Shown here: one piece after another, positions 17,207 through 25,772 of the stretch
How the letters are laid out: each line of letters begins with the position of its first letter
Numbering within the stretch: position 1 is the first letter of the stretch
Notes under the pieces: model-generated
The model's input: the letters and a program-made list of their open reading frames with translations, nothing else
Told to the model about the DNA's origin: nothing
The model's database searches: none
Program-made: the position numbers and the translations under genes
Source of the DNA: Candidatus Magnetocorallium paracelense
GTDB taxonomy: Bacteria > Nitrospirota > Thermodesulfovibrionia > Thermodesulfovibrionales > Magnetobacteriaceae
Assembly: GCA_029001845.1 (NCBI GenBank)
Contig: JAREWP010000043.1
Location: 1-64,000 of the forward strand
Length of the DNA: 64,000 nt
Direction of reading: 5' to 3'

Positions 17207-17758
17207 TCATAAACATCTCGCAAGATAGAGAAAGACTTCGTTGAGATTGGTAAACAATTGTAATCCCCTGTTCGCATTCCATGAATATTCAAGACCGGTT
17301 GCTATTATGCCTTTTTGAGACGCCTTTTGAAGCAATCCCGGATGATCGTCAATAACGGCTTTTGGCTCTCTGTCAAAAAGAACGCTTTTATCGTTACTGA
17401 GATGAAGTTCGTCAAAAGCCAGCTTGTTTTTTAAAAGCCAATGTCTTGTAACATCTTCTGACGTTTTCTCTCTGTGGCTTGCGATAATGATATAGAACCC
17501 CTCTTCTTTTAATGAAGCAAGAAATTCTCCTGCTTCAGGAAAAGGAGCATGTCCGTCAGCCTGCTCTACATGAATTTCGTTTACTACTCTATAAAATATT
17601 TTATCGGATACGTATTCCGACCAGAAGTCCCATTTCCACTCGTTTTTTTCAGGTATGCCGTAGTCCTTTAGCTTATCGTATAATTGAGAGGCAAAATCCC
17701 ACAACGTGTTGTCTATGTCGACAATAATGCTTTCCGTACAATCTCTTTTCATAGCCAT
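17207..17758 (-). CDS. HAD-superfamily phosphatase (5'-nucleotidase-like)
   Basis: The 183-residue protein begins with the HAD nucleophile motif IIVDIDNTLWDF (DxDxT). It continues with FLASLKEEGFYIIIASHREK (motif II, with the S in IIAS), the Lys in SNDKSVLF and AVIDDHPGLLQKA (the acidic metal-binding motif). The lack of a large cap and its length fit the 5'(3')-deoxyribonucleotidase-type HAD group. I start it at the ATG at 17758 (an ATG six bases further in is also possible); a longer frame from 17800 adds an unlikely leader. Substrate unknown. Confidence 0.75.
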   Translation of the reverse strand: MAMKRDCTESIIVDIDNTLWDFASQLYDKLKDYGIPEKNEWKWDFWSEYVSDKIFYRVVNEIHVEQADGHAPFPEAGEFLASLKEEGFYIIIASHREKTSEDVTRHWLLKNKLAFDELHLSNDKSVLFDREPKAVIDDHPGLLQKASQKGIIATGLEYSWNANRGLQLFTNLNEVFLYLARCL

Positions 17759-17901
17759 GATATTACTGTTTCTGAGACAAAGTAAAAAAGTATAGCACAA
17801 CCAAAAGCCAAAGGCAAGCGCAACGTTTTGAAGTGAAAGTGTCGTTTACGAAAAATTTTTTAAACAGACCACTGGCTCCCTGATCACTATGAACCGTCGT
17901 T

Positions 17902-18588
17902 TTAATCTTGTCCGTAGATGATTTCGATATCCGGCTTTTCCGTACAGTAATAATGGACCCAGATATAAGCATGATGAAACAATGCAGACGCCAGGGACGC
18001 ATATGAATTGAAAAGTATCCCGGGTATCCACAGTGCAAGGAATCCGCACTTATACATAGCATTACTTGTATATCTGAAAATTCCCCCTTTAACAAACGGT
18101 ACGCTTCCAAAGGATTTATCAAAATGGTCCAGGCCAAAGGCTCTTTTCATTCCAAAATAACGATGGACGGAGTAAAAGGTGTATAAAGACGGTATACTTA
18201 GCAAAATCAGGAGAACAATGGAAATCAGGAGGTTGAGATGAAAGGAGTTCCTGTTGGAAATAGCAAGTATGGTTATCAGGATCGGTCTTAAGACGATAAG
18301 GACAAAGAAAAAGAAAGAAAAAAGAGGGAACGCCGATTTGCCCAATGTACGGGTAAGCAACTGAAAATGCAATTCCAATCTCCAAAACAACCATACATAC
18401 ACCTGATGAACAATTGCATTTCCTACAGTCACGATAAACCAGAAATATGTGCTGTATCCAAGGTATTCTCCTTTAACAAATTCGGGTATTTTTAATAACT
18501 GAAAAAAAACGACAAGAAAAACAACAACAGCAATGAGATGTAAAAGCTGATTTTGAAAAAAAAGACTTAATTTCCCCTCGTACTTCAT
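17902..18588 (-). CDS. integral membrane methyltransferase (PEMT/ICMT-like)
   Basis: The 228-residue protein has about six hydrophobic segments. Its C-terminal part, FVKGGIFRYTSNAMYKCGFL followed by SALFHHAYIWVHYYCTEKPD, matches the 'GiyrytRNPMY...E.p.' SAM-binding tail of phospholipid and isoprenylcysteine membrane methyltransferases. These methylate lipid head groups or prenyl cysteines at the membrane face. The usual Arg-Asn-Pro is Ser-Asn-Ala here, and the conserved Glu is kept. I start at the ATG at 18588; an upstream in-frame ATG at 18627 is possible. The gene stands alone. Confidence 0.6.
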   Translation of the reverse strand: MKYEGKLSLFFQNQLLHLIAVVVFLVVFFQLLKIPEFVKGEYLGYSTYFWFIVTVGNAIVHQVYVWLFWRLELHFQLLTRTLGKSAFPLFSFFFFVLIVLRPILITILAISNRNSFHLNLLISIVLLILLSIPSLYTFYSVHRYFGMKRAFGLDHFDKSFGSVPFVKGGIFRYTSNAMYKCGFLALWIPGILFNSYASLASALFHHAYIWVHYYCTEKPDIEIIYGQD

Positions 18589-19232
18589 CGTAAAGCTATA
18601 ATAAGTAAAACATGACAGTAAAGGCAAATAGTCGAATTCTCTAATGAACCACAGATTACACAGATTTTGCTAACCAATATTATCTGTGTCATTGTGGTTA
18701 GTCCGGTATCCGTTTCAGTATAACAAACCGCTTTCATTCGCGGTAGTTTGCGATTCCGCTTACAGAAAGGACAGGCGAGACGCTTGTCCTAGGTTCGTTA
18801 TTATTTTGAAATTCCTTTTAATAAACTTGACTTGACAGGGGTAAGTTTACTATTAAATAGAACCATTTTTTTGTAAAATGGCTGACTGCTATACATCAAG
18901 TTAAAAACCCCGGCTCCCATTGTTTTAAAACAACACTTCAGAAATATGACTCCCCCTGTTTCGTCTTTGCTGACAGGAAATTTTTCTCTTGAGAAAAAAA
19001 TTTTTCATCCTAAAAAAAACTCCGAAGACTTTCTGTCATTCAATCGTATTAATTAACAAATGCATATGCAATAACAGATGAATCAGGCCTGAATAAGAAA
19101 TTTAAAAGGAGGTAGCAATGGATTTTAGTATAAATATGTAATTGGTATTCATACCGGGACAGAGGAAAAAACATTCATACCGTACTTTACGGTAAATTAT
19201 ACTTATAATGAATTAAAGGAAGGTACAAAGAG
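18589..19232. other. intergenic stretch with a hairpin repeat and a possible leader ORF
   Basis: About 18650-18700 holds an inverted repeat (ACCACAGATTACACAGAT against ATCTGTGTCATTGTGGT). A TTGACA at 18832-18837 followed by weak -10-like TAAATA could be a promoter for the secreted-protein genes. No full-length gene is seen. Confidence 0.4.
19118..19141 (+). other. possible 7-codon leader ORF with a strong ribosome site
   Basis: AAAGGAGGTAGCA precedes ATG GAT TTT AGT ATA AAT ATG TAA, a seven-residue frame (MDFSINM). The Shine-Dalgarno match is the best in this region, yet no long frame follows. It may be a leader peptide for the genes at 19233 onward or the scar of a lost gene. Confidence 0.3.
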
Positions 19233-19781
19233 ATGAAAAAAATATTAGCATTAACTTTAGTGTTTTTAGCATTAACGGCATTTTGTGGAATATCCTTTTC
19301 CATGGAACTTGAACCGAAACATGACGAAACAGGTGCTTCAGGCCATGGGCGCGGACATGACGACGGGAATTTAAAAAAGCTTGCTGTTGACTCAAAGGGC
19401 AATATCTATCTTGTAACAAAAGAAGACGAAAGCGATGACAACTCTTCATATATATTAAAGGTTATTTCCAATGCAGGAGCAGAGACAACTTTCAACTTTT
19501 CCGAACATTTGTCTCATCCTCTGGTTTCGAATGACGATTCCCTCATGGTGGTAACGGCTTACGATAAAGAAGCAGATAGCTCCACAGTCTACATTTTCAC
19601 GACTCCAATGACATCTGCTTCCACCGGTATAAACGTTTCGGTTACAGGTAAGGTCACTGCACTCACTATTGAAAACGGGCAGATATTCCTTACTTCCGTA
19701 TATAGAGATGACGCCGATAAGATCGACTATCTCTATATTATTGAGTCAGACGGTACGACATCACTTCTAATGACAATATGA
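19233..19781 (+). CDS. secreted hypothetical protein
   Basis: The 182-residue product has a clear signal peptide (MKKILALTLVFLALTAFCGI, likely cleaved near SFS-M). A His/Gly/Asp-rich segment follows (ASGHGRGHDDGN), then LAVDSKGNIYLVTKEDESDD, SLMVVTAYDKEADSSTVYIF and ALTIENGQIFLTSVYRD, which read like beta-propeller or WD/NHL-type strands. The His-rich linker could bind metal. It sits in front of the small Cys-containing secreted protein and the ECF sigma module and may be regulated by them. The family is not recognised. Confidence 0.65.
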   Translation: MKKILALTLVFLALTAFCGISFSMELEPKHDETGASGHGRGHDDGNLKKLAVDSKGNIYLVTKEDESDDNSSYILKVISNAGAETTFNFSEHLSHPLVSNDDSLMVVTAYDKEADSSTVYIFTTPMTSASTGINVSVTGKVTALTIENGQIFLTSVYRDDADKIDYLYIIESDGTTSLLMTI

Positions 19782-19815
19782 GATTATAAATAAAAATTCA
19801 AGGAGGTTACGTTAT

Positions 19816-20127
19816 ATGAAAAAAACGATGATTTTTTCGCAGGCTTTGGTTATACTACTAACACTGACTTTTATAATGGCGGCGCCTTTTACTGTTTTAG
19901 CTGAACGAAGTACTCTCAGTAAAGATCACGGGCCTCCACAGGAAGCGATCGACTCCTGTTATGGCAAAGAATCAGGTGATGAATGCAGTTTTATTTCACC
20001 CTATGACCATGAGATTACAGGTATCTGCGGAACAGTGCCCACAGCCTCTACCGATTTGGCCTGCAAACCGGAAAGAGGCCGAGGCGGACACTACAGAGCA
20101 GAAGGGCCTCCCCCATACAGAGAGTAA
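19816..20127 (+). CDS. small secreted Cys-rich protein
   Basis: The 103-residue protein has a signal peptide (MKKTMIFSQALVILLTLTFI...VLAE). A mature part follows with HGPPQEAIDSCYGKESGDEC, ITGICGTVP and LACKPERGRGGHY. Four cysteines in the mature chain suggest two disulfides. The 'PP.EAI.AC.GK..GD.CSF' pattern recurs in small secreted bacterial proteins of unknown role, often beside metal-response genes. An AAGGAGGT site lies just before the ATG. A strong hairpin follows the stop. Confidence 0.65.
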   Translation: MKKTMIFSQALVILLTLTFIMAAPFTVLAERSTLSKDHGPPQEAIDSCYGKESGDECSFISPYDHEITGICGTVPTASTDLACKPERGRGGHYRAEGPPPYRE

Positions 20128-20139
20128 TTTTTTTCAAAG

Positions 20140-20170
20140 GCGGCAGGCAGGTTTGAGACCTGCCTGCCGC
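20140..20170 (+). terminator. perfect 13-bp stem hairpin between the secreted protein and the sigma factor
   Basis: GCGGCAGGCAGGT (20140-20152) pairs perfectly with ACCTGCCTGCCGC (20158-20170) around a TTGAG loop. It is followed by TATTGTTAG, so the U-tract is weak. It may terminate the upstream transcript, stabilise its 3' end or attenuate read-through into the sigma factor gene. Confidence 0.55.
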
Positions 20171-20230
20171 TATTGTTAGTTCATACAGAGGCATTCAACC
20201 GGCACACGGAATTGCACCGACAATAATTGA

Positions 20231-20785
20231 GTGAACGATCATACACATCTCGATGACGAAGGTCTCCTGAAACATATCCGCACAGGAGACCATGACGCCT
20301 TTTCGGAACTCGTTACAAGACACTCCAAAAAGTATTACAATGTAGCATACAGATTTTTAGGACAGAAACAGGACGCCGAGGATATTGTACAGGATGCGTT
20401 TTTAAAATTGTGGGAAAGACCGGAAATCTGGAATCCCGGGAAACAGGCGAAGTTTACTACCTGGTTTTACAGGGTAGTTGTGAACATGAGTCTCGATTAC
20501 AATAAAAAATTTACACCCTCGCCACTGCCTGACAATTCGGAAATTGCGGATAATCAACCTATGCAGGATGACCTTCTGGACAGAGAAAGGAAAGATGAAT
20601 TGCTTGAAACCTACATTGCTCAACTGCCACAGAGACAAAAAACAGCCCTGAACCTCTGTTTTTACGAAGGCGTTTCCAACAAGGAAGCAGCCCAAATCAT
20701 CGGCGTAAACATAAAAGCCCTTCAATCACTTATTATGAGGGCTAAATCGACTTTAAAAGTTCGATTTAAAAGGCATATAGAGTAA
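20231..20785 (+). CDS. ECF-type RNA polymerase sigma factor
   Basis: The 184-residue protein has region 2 (SELVTRHSKKYYNVAYRFLG, then QDAEDIVQDAFLKLWERPEI) and region 4 (LPQRQKTALNLCFYEGVSNK, then EAAQIIGVNIKALQSLIMRA), the two-domain layout of group 4 sigma factors. The start is GTG 20231. Directly downstream are a membrane-anchored anti-sigma candidate (3-base gap) and a periplasmic sensor-like protein. The order matches the CnrH-type metal-stress systems, although in CnrYXH the regulators precede the sigma gene. Its promoter targets cannot be read from this window. Confidence 0.9.
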   Translation: MNDHTHLDDEGLLKHIRTGDHDAFSELVTRHSKKYYNVAYRFLGQKQDAEDIVQDAFLKLWERPEIWNPGKQAKFTTWFYRVVVNMSLDYNKKFTPSPLPDNSEIADNQPMQDDLLDRERKDELLETYIAQLPQRQKTALNLCFYEGVSNKEAAQIIGVNIKALQSLIMRAKSTLKVRFKRHIE

Positions 20786-20788
20786 GCA

Positions 20789-21256
20789 ATGTCGGAAACA
20801 GACAAAGAAAAATTTGAGGAAAATTTACAGATTTACGGCGCTGATTTAGATACCTGGTCTGATGAGTCAGCACAATATTGGGTTGAGGCGTTAGCCGACT
20901 CTCATGAACTTCGTAAACTCCATGCTGAGTATAAGAAACTTGAAGAGATTCTTTTATCGAGGAAGTATGAGGAACCTTCACAGGATTTGGCAGACAGAAT
21001 CTCATACGCTGCCCTTCAAAGAGGAAGGGCAAAAAAAACTTCCCCTATAAAAGGCTTCCTTGACGAGCTTTTATCGGGAATTCATTTTCCATTGCCCCGA
21101 TATGCCTTGGCCTCTCTTTTGGTTTTTTCCATGCTGATTTCAGGCTTTGCCACCGGTTATGCTCTCTCTGAGCAATCGTACTCACAGACCACAGAGGCAT
21201 ATGTTACACAGTCCGATATCTATGACTTTTTATATTATGAAGGAGAAATGCTTTGA
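20789..21256 (+). CDS. membrane-anchored anti-sigma factor candidate
   Basis: The 155-residue protein has a soluble acidic N-terminal half (YGADLDTWSDESAQYWVEAL), then one strongly hydrophobic helix near residues 108-130 (YALASLLVFSMLISGFATGY) and a short C-terminal tail outside the cytoplasm. This layout, directly after an ECF sigma gene, is typical of anti-sigma factors. No HxxxCxxC zinc motif is present, so it is not a ZAS-type. The stop overlaps the TTG start of the next gene (TTGA), indicating co-translation with the sensor. Confidence 0.7.
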   Translation: MSETDKEKFEENLQIYGADLDTWSDESAQYWVEALADSHELRKLHAEYKKLEEILLSRKYEEPSQDLADRISYAALQRGRAKKTSPIKGFLDELLSGIHFPLPRYALASLLVFSMLISGFATGYALSEQSYSQTTEAYVTQSDIYDFLYYEGEML

Positions 21257-21798
21257 GCAGAGTTATTAAAATCGTCTTAATCGCTTCATTGCTTTTTAAC
21301 GTTCTCTTCACAGGAGCAGCGATAGGCTATTTTTCTCACTTCTTTTTAAAGAGAAACCATCCCGGAAAAACTCAACACCCCCATTTGTTACCTGAGCTTC
21401 CACCTGAAAAACAAAGAATATTTTTGGAAACAATGAAAAAAACCCATTTGTTAAACCGGGACATTCATAAAAAATTAAAAAAAGCCCGTCAAAGGGCAAT
21501 TGAAATAGTTGCAGATGAGAATTTTAATGAAAACGACTATCTTATTGTCGTTAAGCAAATCCATAATTATCGTCTGGAGATGATGGAACGTCTTGCTAAT
21601 GCAACCATAGAGCTGGCCGACAAGTTTAACAGCCGGGAAAGAGCGATCCTGGCGGAAATGCTAAGGCATCCTCCGCCTCCTCTTGAAGAGAGGAAAGACA
21701 AGCCAATGAAAAAGCCTATACCTTTTCATGACAAATGGCGGGAACCGGATGTCGGCGGAAGTAAAGGGGCGCCTCCGATTGAGCCTCCGCCGCTGTAA
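21253..21798 (+). CDS. periplasmic heavy-metal-sensor-like protein (CnrX/Spy type)
   Basis: The 181-residue protein has an N-terminal membrane anchor (VIKIVLIASLLFNVLFTGAA) followed by a mostly helical domain: PELPPEKQRIFLETMKKTHL, NRDIHKKLKKARQRAIEIVA and MMERLANATIELADKFNSRE. The last resembles the LTxxQ-like hairpins of CnrX/CpxP/ZraP proteins. The C-terminal 45 residues are Pro/Lys-rich. In CnrX-type systems metal binding outside releases the sigma factor through the anti-sigma. His residues at the start of the domain (HPGKTQHPHL) could bind metal. Translation starts at TTG, overlapping the anti-sigma stop. Confidence 0.65.
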   Translation: MSRVIKIVLIASLLFNVLFTGAAIGYFSHFFLKRNHPGKTQHPHLLPELPPEKQRIFLETMKKTHLLNRDIHKKLKKARQRAIEIVADENFNENDYLIVVKQIHNYRLEMMERLANATIELADKFNSRERAILAEMLRHPPPPLEERKDKPMKKPIPFHDKWREPDVGGSKGAPPIEPPPL

Positions 21799-21911
21799 TA
21801 CAATGACTATCCCTTCAGAAGTATGGTGATCATTCTAATTGAATTTCCACAGGTAGTTTTGTTATCCTTTCAAAACATAAACGTACAATGCCGAAACAAA
21901 TGATTCTAAAA

Positions 21912-22047
21912 ACAGCAACCAGCGATCAGCAGTCAGCTAAGGAAAATTAAAGCGCTACGTAAAAAACAGCGCTCGCCCAAAAGTGATATGCCGGTTATTA
22001 TGCAAAACGTTGAAAACAGAGAGCTGACCGCTGAATGCTGATAGCTT
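21912..22047. repeat. dispersed palindromic repeat, copy 2 (type A)
   Basis: It opens AACAGCAACCAGCGATCAGC and closes GAGCTGACCGCTGAATGCTG. The core AGTGATATGCCGGTTATTATG and CAAAACGTTGAAAACAGAG matches copy 1 at 17073-17199. Confidence 0.7.
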
Positions 22048-22171
22048 TTTTTAGGACGATCGGACTAAGATATTAAGAGTACGACAAAGCTGCTCATTCC
22101 GGCGCATATTCGGTTATTTCGGGATAACATCTTGTATATCCGGTCAATCTTGTAAAAAAGGAGATTTTATC

Positions 22172-23242
22172 ATGATATTCATTCAGGGATTGGATTTTTT
22201 CAATAAGTGGTTAACTTCTCAAAAGGATTTTACCGATAACTGGATAGAAGGAATGACCAAAATGCAGTCTGCTTTCATGCCAGGCGGAAAAACCTCAAAA
22301 GAGTCCGCCAATGAAGCTGTCAACACTTATAACTCATGGATCAAAACCATAGGTATTTTTTTTGACGAGCCTTTCAAAAAATACCCTCTTGGTAAGGGGA
22401 GTACTATATTCGAGAAGATTACCGAGCCATCCGATTTATACTCTAAACTGAATGATCTTACGGCCTCGCTTTTTAAGGCCGTACAGGATAAATCTCAAGA
22501 TTTTAAAAAATTTATGGATATCGCTCACTCAGAGGAATATAAGGCGATTATAGATAAATTATTCGACTTTGCCTCTCCTGATGTAATGTCTGACTTTTAC
22601 AGCCAAACATTAAAAATCGCAGAAAACAGGATGTCTTCGTCGAAAAATTTCCTGACACCATGGGCAGAGGCAATACAAAAGAATACCGAGGCGATTCCCT
22701 ACCTGATGACAGGAAATCCTGCGGTAGGTTTGAGTATCTTTCAAAATATATACAACGCCTTTGAGTCCACTATGACAATGGCCTTTCAAAGGGACGCCAA
22801 TGGAGAGGAGAGAGATAAGTTCGCACTGATCGTAAAAACTCTTGAAAAAAACGCTGAATTTTTAACTAAGAACACCGAGTTCCAGAAAAGTATATACCAG
22901 ACAGCACAAAAAGCCTTTGAAAAAGTTTTGGAATCTTTAAACAAAAAAGTAAGTGAGGGAACACAAGTGAATGATGGCGGAGAATTGCTCTCCCTTTGGA
23001 AAGATATAAACATAAGTGAGTTCGATACTCTCTTTTCATCGAAGGATTTTTCCGGAATTCAGACTGCTCTGCTTGAGATGGTCCTTGATACGAGGAAGCA
23101 TTTTCAGAAGTTTATGGAGACCATTGCAGAGGATTTTCAAGGCAGTGAGAACAAGTTAATGGATGACGTCTATGCTTCCATTAAAGAGATGGGCGCAAGA
23201 GTTTCAGAGATAGAAAAAAGATTCTGCAAAAATCCGGTCTGA
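22172..23242 (+). CDS. phaE: PhaE-like subunit of class III polyhydroxyalkanoate synthase
   Basis: The 356-residue protein opens FFNKWLTSQKDFTDNWIEGM, has repeated amphipathic helices and contains FASPDVMSDFYSQTLKIAEN and TEAIPYLMTGNPAVGLSIFQ. It ends in a coiled coil (DDVYASIKEMGARVSEIEKR), as in the PhaE family (about 350 residues). PhaE activates PhaC in making PHA storage polymer. The ATG at 22172 has AAAAGGAG upstream. No phaC, phaA/B or phasin is present in the window, which is unusual, so the catalytic partner must lie elsewhere. The assignment rests on overall pattern rather than a catalytic motif. Confidence 0.65.
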   Translation: MIFIQGLDFFNKWLTSQKDFTDNWIEGMTKMQSAFMPGGKTSKESANEAVNTYNSWIKTIGIFFDEPFKKYPLGKGSTIFEKITEPSDLYSKLNDLTASLFKAVQDKSQDFKKFMDIAHSEEYKAIIDKLFDFASPDVMSDFYSQTLKIAENRMSSSKNFLTPWAEAIQKNTEAIPYLMTGNPAVGLSIFQNIYNAFESTMTMAFQRDANGEERDKFALIVKTLEKNAEFLTKNTEFQKSIYQTAQKAFEKVLESLNKKVSEGTQVNDGGELLSLWKDINISEFDTLFSSKDFSGIQTALLEMVLDTRKHFQKFMETIAEDFQGSENKLMDDVYASIKEMGARVSEIEKRFCKNPV

Positions 23243-23275
23243 GCCTGCAAGGCCGGAATCAAACAGGCTTTTAAA
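23240..23275 (+). terminator. possible intrinsic terminator after phaE
   Basis: AGCCTG at 23242 pairs with CAGGCTTTT near 23264, a 6-bp stem with a long loop and a short T-run. It lies directly after the phaE stop. Confidence 0.35.
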
Positions 23276-23314
23276 ACCGCAGATTTCACAGACAAAATTT
23301 CACTTCAATTATAT

Positions 23315-24598
23315 ATGGATAAATGGGACATTGATCTGGCATGTAAAAAAATATTGAATTTTTCTTCTCTTTCTTCAAAAAACCGTGATAATCTGCTGAA
23401 ATACTTAGATATTTTCTTTCCGCCATCAAAGTATTACAAACATGCCGCCTTACGAAGAAATGCCATAAAAAACCTTCGATTGAGCAGGAATCTGCTTACA
23501 GGTGCAATCCAATTGTTTCCTCATTGCCTACAAGTTAATGATCTGCCCGCTTCCGGTTCCAGCCTTAGCGGATACGCTGTTATGTTGACGGCAGGCGGTG
23601 AAGGTGAACGTCTCAGGATCAGTCTTCAACAAAATGGAATAAAGGCTGATCAATTAAAGGACTTCACTAAAGCGACATATAAACTACCTGATTTTTATGC
23701 GGATTATGGCGCTTTACATATAAACCTTTCTCTGATATCTAATATCTCAATGGAGAATGAGATCGATATACCGGTAATCGTAACAACCGGCCCTCCAAAA
23801 TCAACTACAGCAAAGATAATACCACGTATTATCAAAGAGAATAAAAGCTTTGGTCTAAAGAATATCAGGGTTATTCAACAAAATGAGCGTCTTCATTTGA
23901 CTGAGGATGAGAAAATAGTTTATACATTTAAATACGATTCACCGGAGCCGGTTATCAATCCTGACGAAACAGGAGGCCCTGTAATGAAATTAAAGGAGGT
24001 TATGGAAACCGGAGAGACTGCCTTAAGCTGGCTGAAAAGATCAGGCTGTGATAAAATCATATTACTCCAGGCAACTGCGATTTATGACAAGGAGCTTATT
24101 CTAAAAATGGCAAGAGCCGGAAAAGCATACGACGGTGTTGGCGTTGGTATCATGAGAGAATCATTCCATTCTGATGATCCATATGGCACATATGTGCTGG
24201 TTGAAAAAGAGGAGAGTAAAAAACTTATAATTGTTGAAAAAGAGACGCGTAACGAGGCGACACGGAATCTCAGGGATCCAAACAATGTTTTTTATCTCCC
24301 CTTTAATACAGGATTATATATATTTGACCGTGCTTTAATAGAAAATAATCACCTTCCTGACTATGCCACTCCGCCAAAAGAAATACTTCCGAATCTCCCA
24401 AGATCACCAAAAATCGGATATGCAGCAACAGACATACTTCCATTTGCTTCATATCCTGCTATTTTAGCGGCGCCATCTGATTCATTTCGTGTCATAAAAA
24501 AGGCAGATGATTTGAAAGACCTTTCAATACTTGGTAAAAAGCTCGGTCTTAACAAAATATGTAAAGAAGTCAGGGAATATACAGATAGTTATAAATAA
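23315..24598 (+). CDS. UDPGP-family-like nucleotidyltransferase
   Basis: The 427-residue protein carries VMLTAGGEGERLRISL near residue 90, the nucleotide-binding loop of UDP-sugar pyrophosphorylases. KIILLQATAIYDKELILKMA and VGIMRESFHSDDPYGTYVLV correspond to the central sheet, followed by LPFNTGLYIFDRALIENNHL and KIGYAATDILPF in the C-terminal part. These enzymes join UTP and a sugar 1-phosphate. It is closer in form to the large eukaryote-like UDPGP type than to bacterial GalU. The gene stands alone between two repeat copies. The sugar specificity is unknown and the family match is by eye. Confidence 0.6.
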   Translation: MDKWDIDLACKKILNFSSLSSKNRDNLLKYLDIFFPPSKYYKHAALRRNAIKNLRLSRNLLTGAIQLFPHCLQVNDLPASGSSLSGYAVMLTAGGEGERLRISLQQNGIKADQLKDFTKATYKLPDFYADYGALHINLSLISNISMENEIDIPVIVTTGPPKSTTAKIIPRIIKENKSFGLKNIRVIQQNERLHLTEDEKIVYTFKYDSPEPVINPDETGGPVMKLKEVMETGETALSWLKRSGCDKIILLQATAIYDKELILKMARAGKAYDGVGVGIMRESFHSDDPYGTYVLVEKEESKKLIIVEKETRNEATRNLRDPNNVFYLPFNTGLYIFDRALIENNHLPDYATPPKEILPNLPRSPKIGYAATDILPFASYPAILAAPSDSFRVIKKADDLKDLSILGKKLGLNKICKEVREYTDSYK

Positions 24599-24658
24599 GC
24601 TGTTGTACTAATAGAAAAACCAATGATCCCGACAACGAGGATTCAATAACTAAATAAA

Positions 24659-24806
24659 GCATTTAGCTGTCAGCCATCAGCTGTCAGCTTTTAAATTGCA
24701 ACACTTTACTGTACCAAACACTTTCACCCATAAGGTGAAGCTTAATATTAGCATGACATCAATTCTTTCCATGGCTGAAGGCTGACCGCTGATAGCTGAC
24801 TGCTGT
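24659..24806. repeat. dispersed palindromic repeat, copy 3 (type B)
   Basis: GCATTTAGCTGTCAGCCATC at the left is answered by GATAGCTGACTGCTG at the right. The core is CACCCATAAGGTGAAGCTTA. It is nearly identical to copy 6 (60127-60275) and to the reverse complements of copies 4 and 5. Confidence 0.75.
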
Positions 24807-24824
24807 TCTATACAAGGATAAATT

Positions 24825-25772
24825 CTATAGATATGTTTCAAAAGTCTCTTCAATTCCTTTTTTTAGACTATACTCACTGCTCCAGCCAAGCAGCTCACCG
24901 GCCTTTTGAACTGAAAGACAGCTTCTTTTTAAATCTCCCGGCCTGGCTTGCTTTTTATTTGGAGAGTCAAAAGAACCGTCCATCGCATACCCCTTGGCTC
25001 GTACAGCTGAAAGAATGGTTCTATATAACTCCCCTGTAGTGGTTTCCCTTTGTACACCTAAGTTAATTTTAGCATTGTCAGCCTTTTCCAATGTCAGCAG
25101 GTTGGCTTTTACGATATCCTTTACAAAACAATAATCTCTTGTCATGCCGTCTGGCTCATTAGAGTAGTGAAATATTGTAGGTATTTCACCTGCCATGAGT
25201 TTACTCATAAATATTGACACGACTCCTGCTTCTGCATGAGGAACCTGCCTTGGTCCGTAAATATTTGCATATCTTAGAATTGAGTATTTTAAGTCATATT
25301 GATGAAGATAGTAATCCAGATAAACTTCAGAAGTAAGTTTTGAAATCGCATAAGGTGAAAGAGGACGCGGCGCATAGGTCTCTGGTGTGGGAAGAGTGTC
25401 TGACTCTCCATATACGGCGCCTCCGGAGGATATAAAAATAAACTTTTTTGTATCATTTCTAACAGAACATTCAAGAAGGTTGATCAATCCCAGAATATTG
25501 ACATCAGCATCAAAGGCAGGGTCGGTAACAGATGCCGGCACCGACATCTGAGCTGCGTGATGGTTGACAATATCAGGCTTTTCCAATTCAAACACTTTTT
25601 GAACCTCCCTGGCGCGAACATCCATCAAGTAGAATCGAGCCTTGGGGTTAATATTTTCTACTCTGCCTGAACAAAGATTATCTATAATGACAACCTCGTG
25701 GCCCTCTTCGATATACCCGTCAACTACATTGGAAGCAATAAACCCTGCCCCTCCTGTAACAACAATTTTCAT
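24825..25772 (-). CDS. UDP-sugar 4-epimerase-like SDR
   Basis: The 315-residue extended SDR has MKIVVTGGAGFIASNVVDGY at the N-terminus, NHHAAQMSVPASVTDPAFDA (the GalE-type loop), FISSGGAVYGESDTLPTPET and the catalytic SPYAISKLTSEVYL (YxxxK). RYANIYGPRQVPHAEAGVVS is the substrate-loop signature of UDP-glucose 4-epimerases. RDYCFVKDIVKANLLTLEKA follows normally. The start is the ATG at 25772, nine bases after GGAGG; an in-frame ATG at 25781 overlaps that site and is less likely. It could also be a UDP-GlcNAc or UDP-glucuronate epimerase. Confidence 0.85.
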   Translation of the reverse strand: MKIVVTGGAGFIASNVVDGYIEEGHEVVIIDNLCSGRVENINPKARFYLMDVRAREVQKVFELEKPDIVNHHAAQMSVPASVTDPAFDADVNILGLINLLECSVRNDTKKFIFISSGGAVYGESDTLPTPETYAPRPLSPYAISKLTSEVYLDYYLHQYDLKYSILRYANIYGPRQVPHAEAGVVSIFMSKLMAGEIPTIFHYSNEPDGMTRDYCFVKDIVKANLLTLEKADNAKINLGVQRETTTGELYRTILSAVRAKGYAMDGSFDSPNKKQARPGDLKRSCLSVQKAGELLGWSSEYSLKKGIEETFETYL

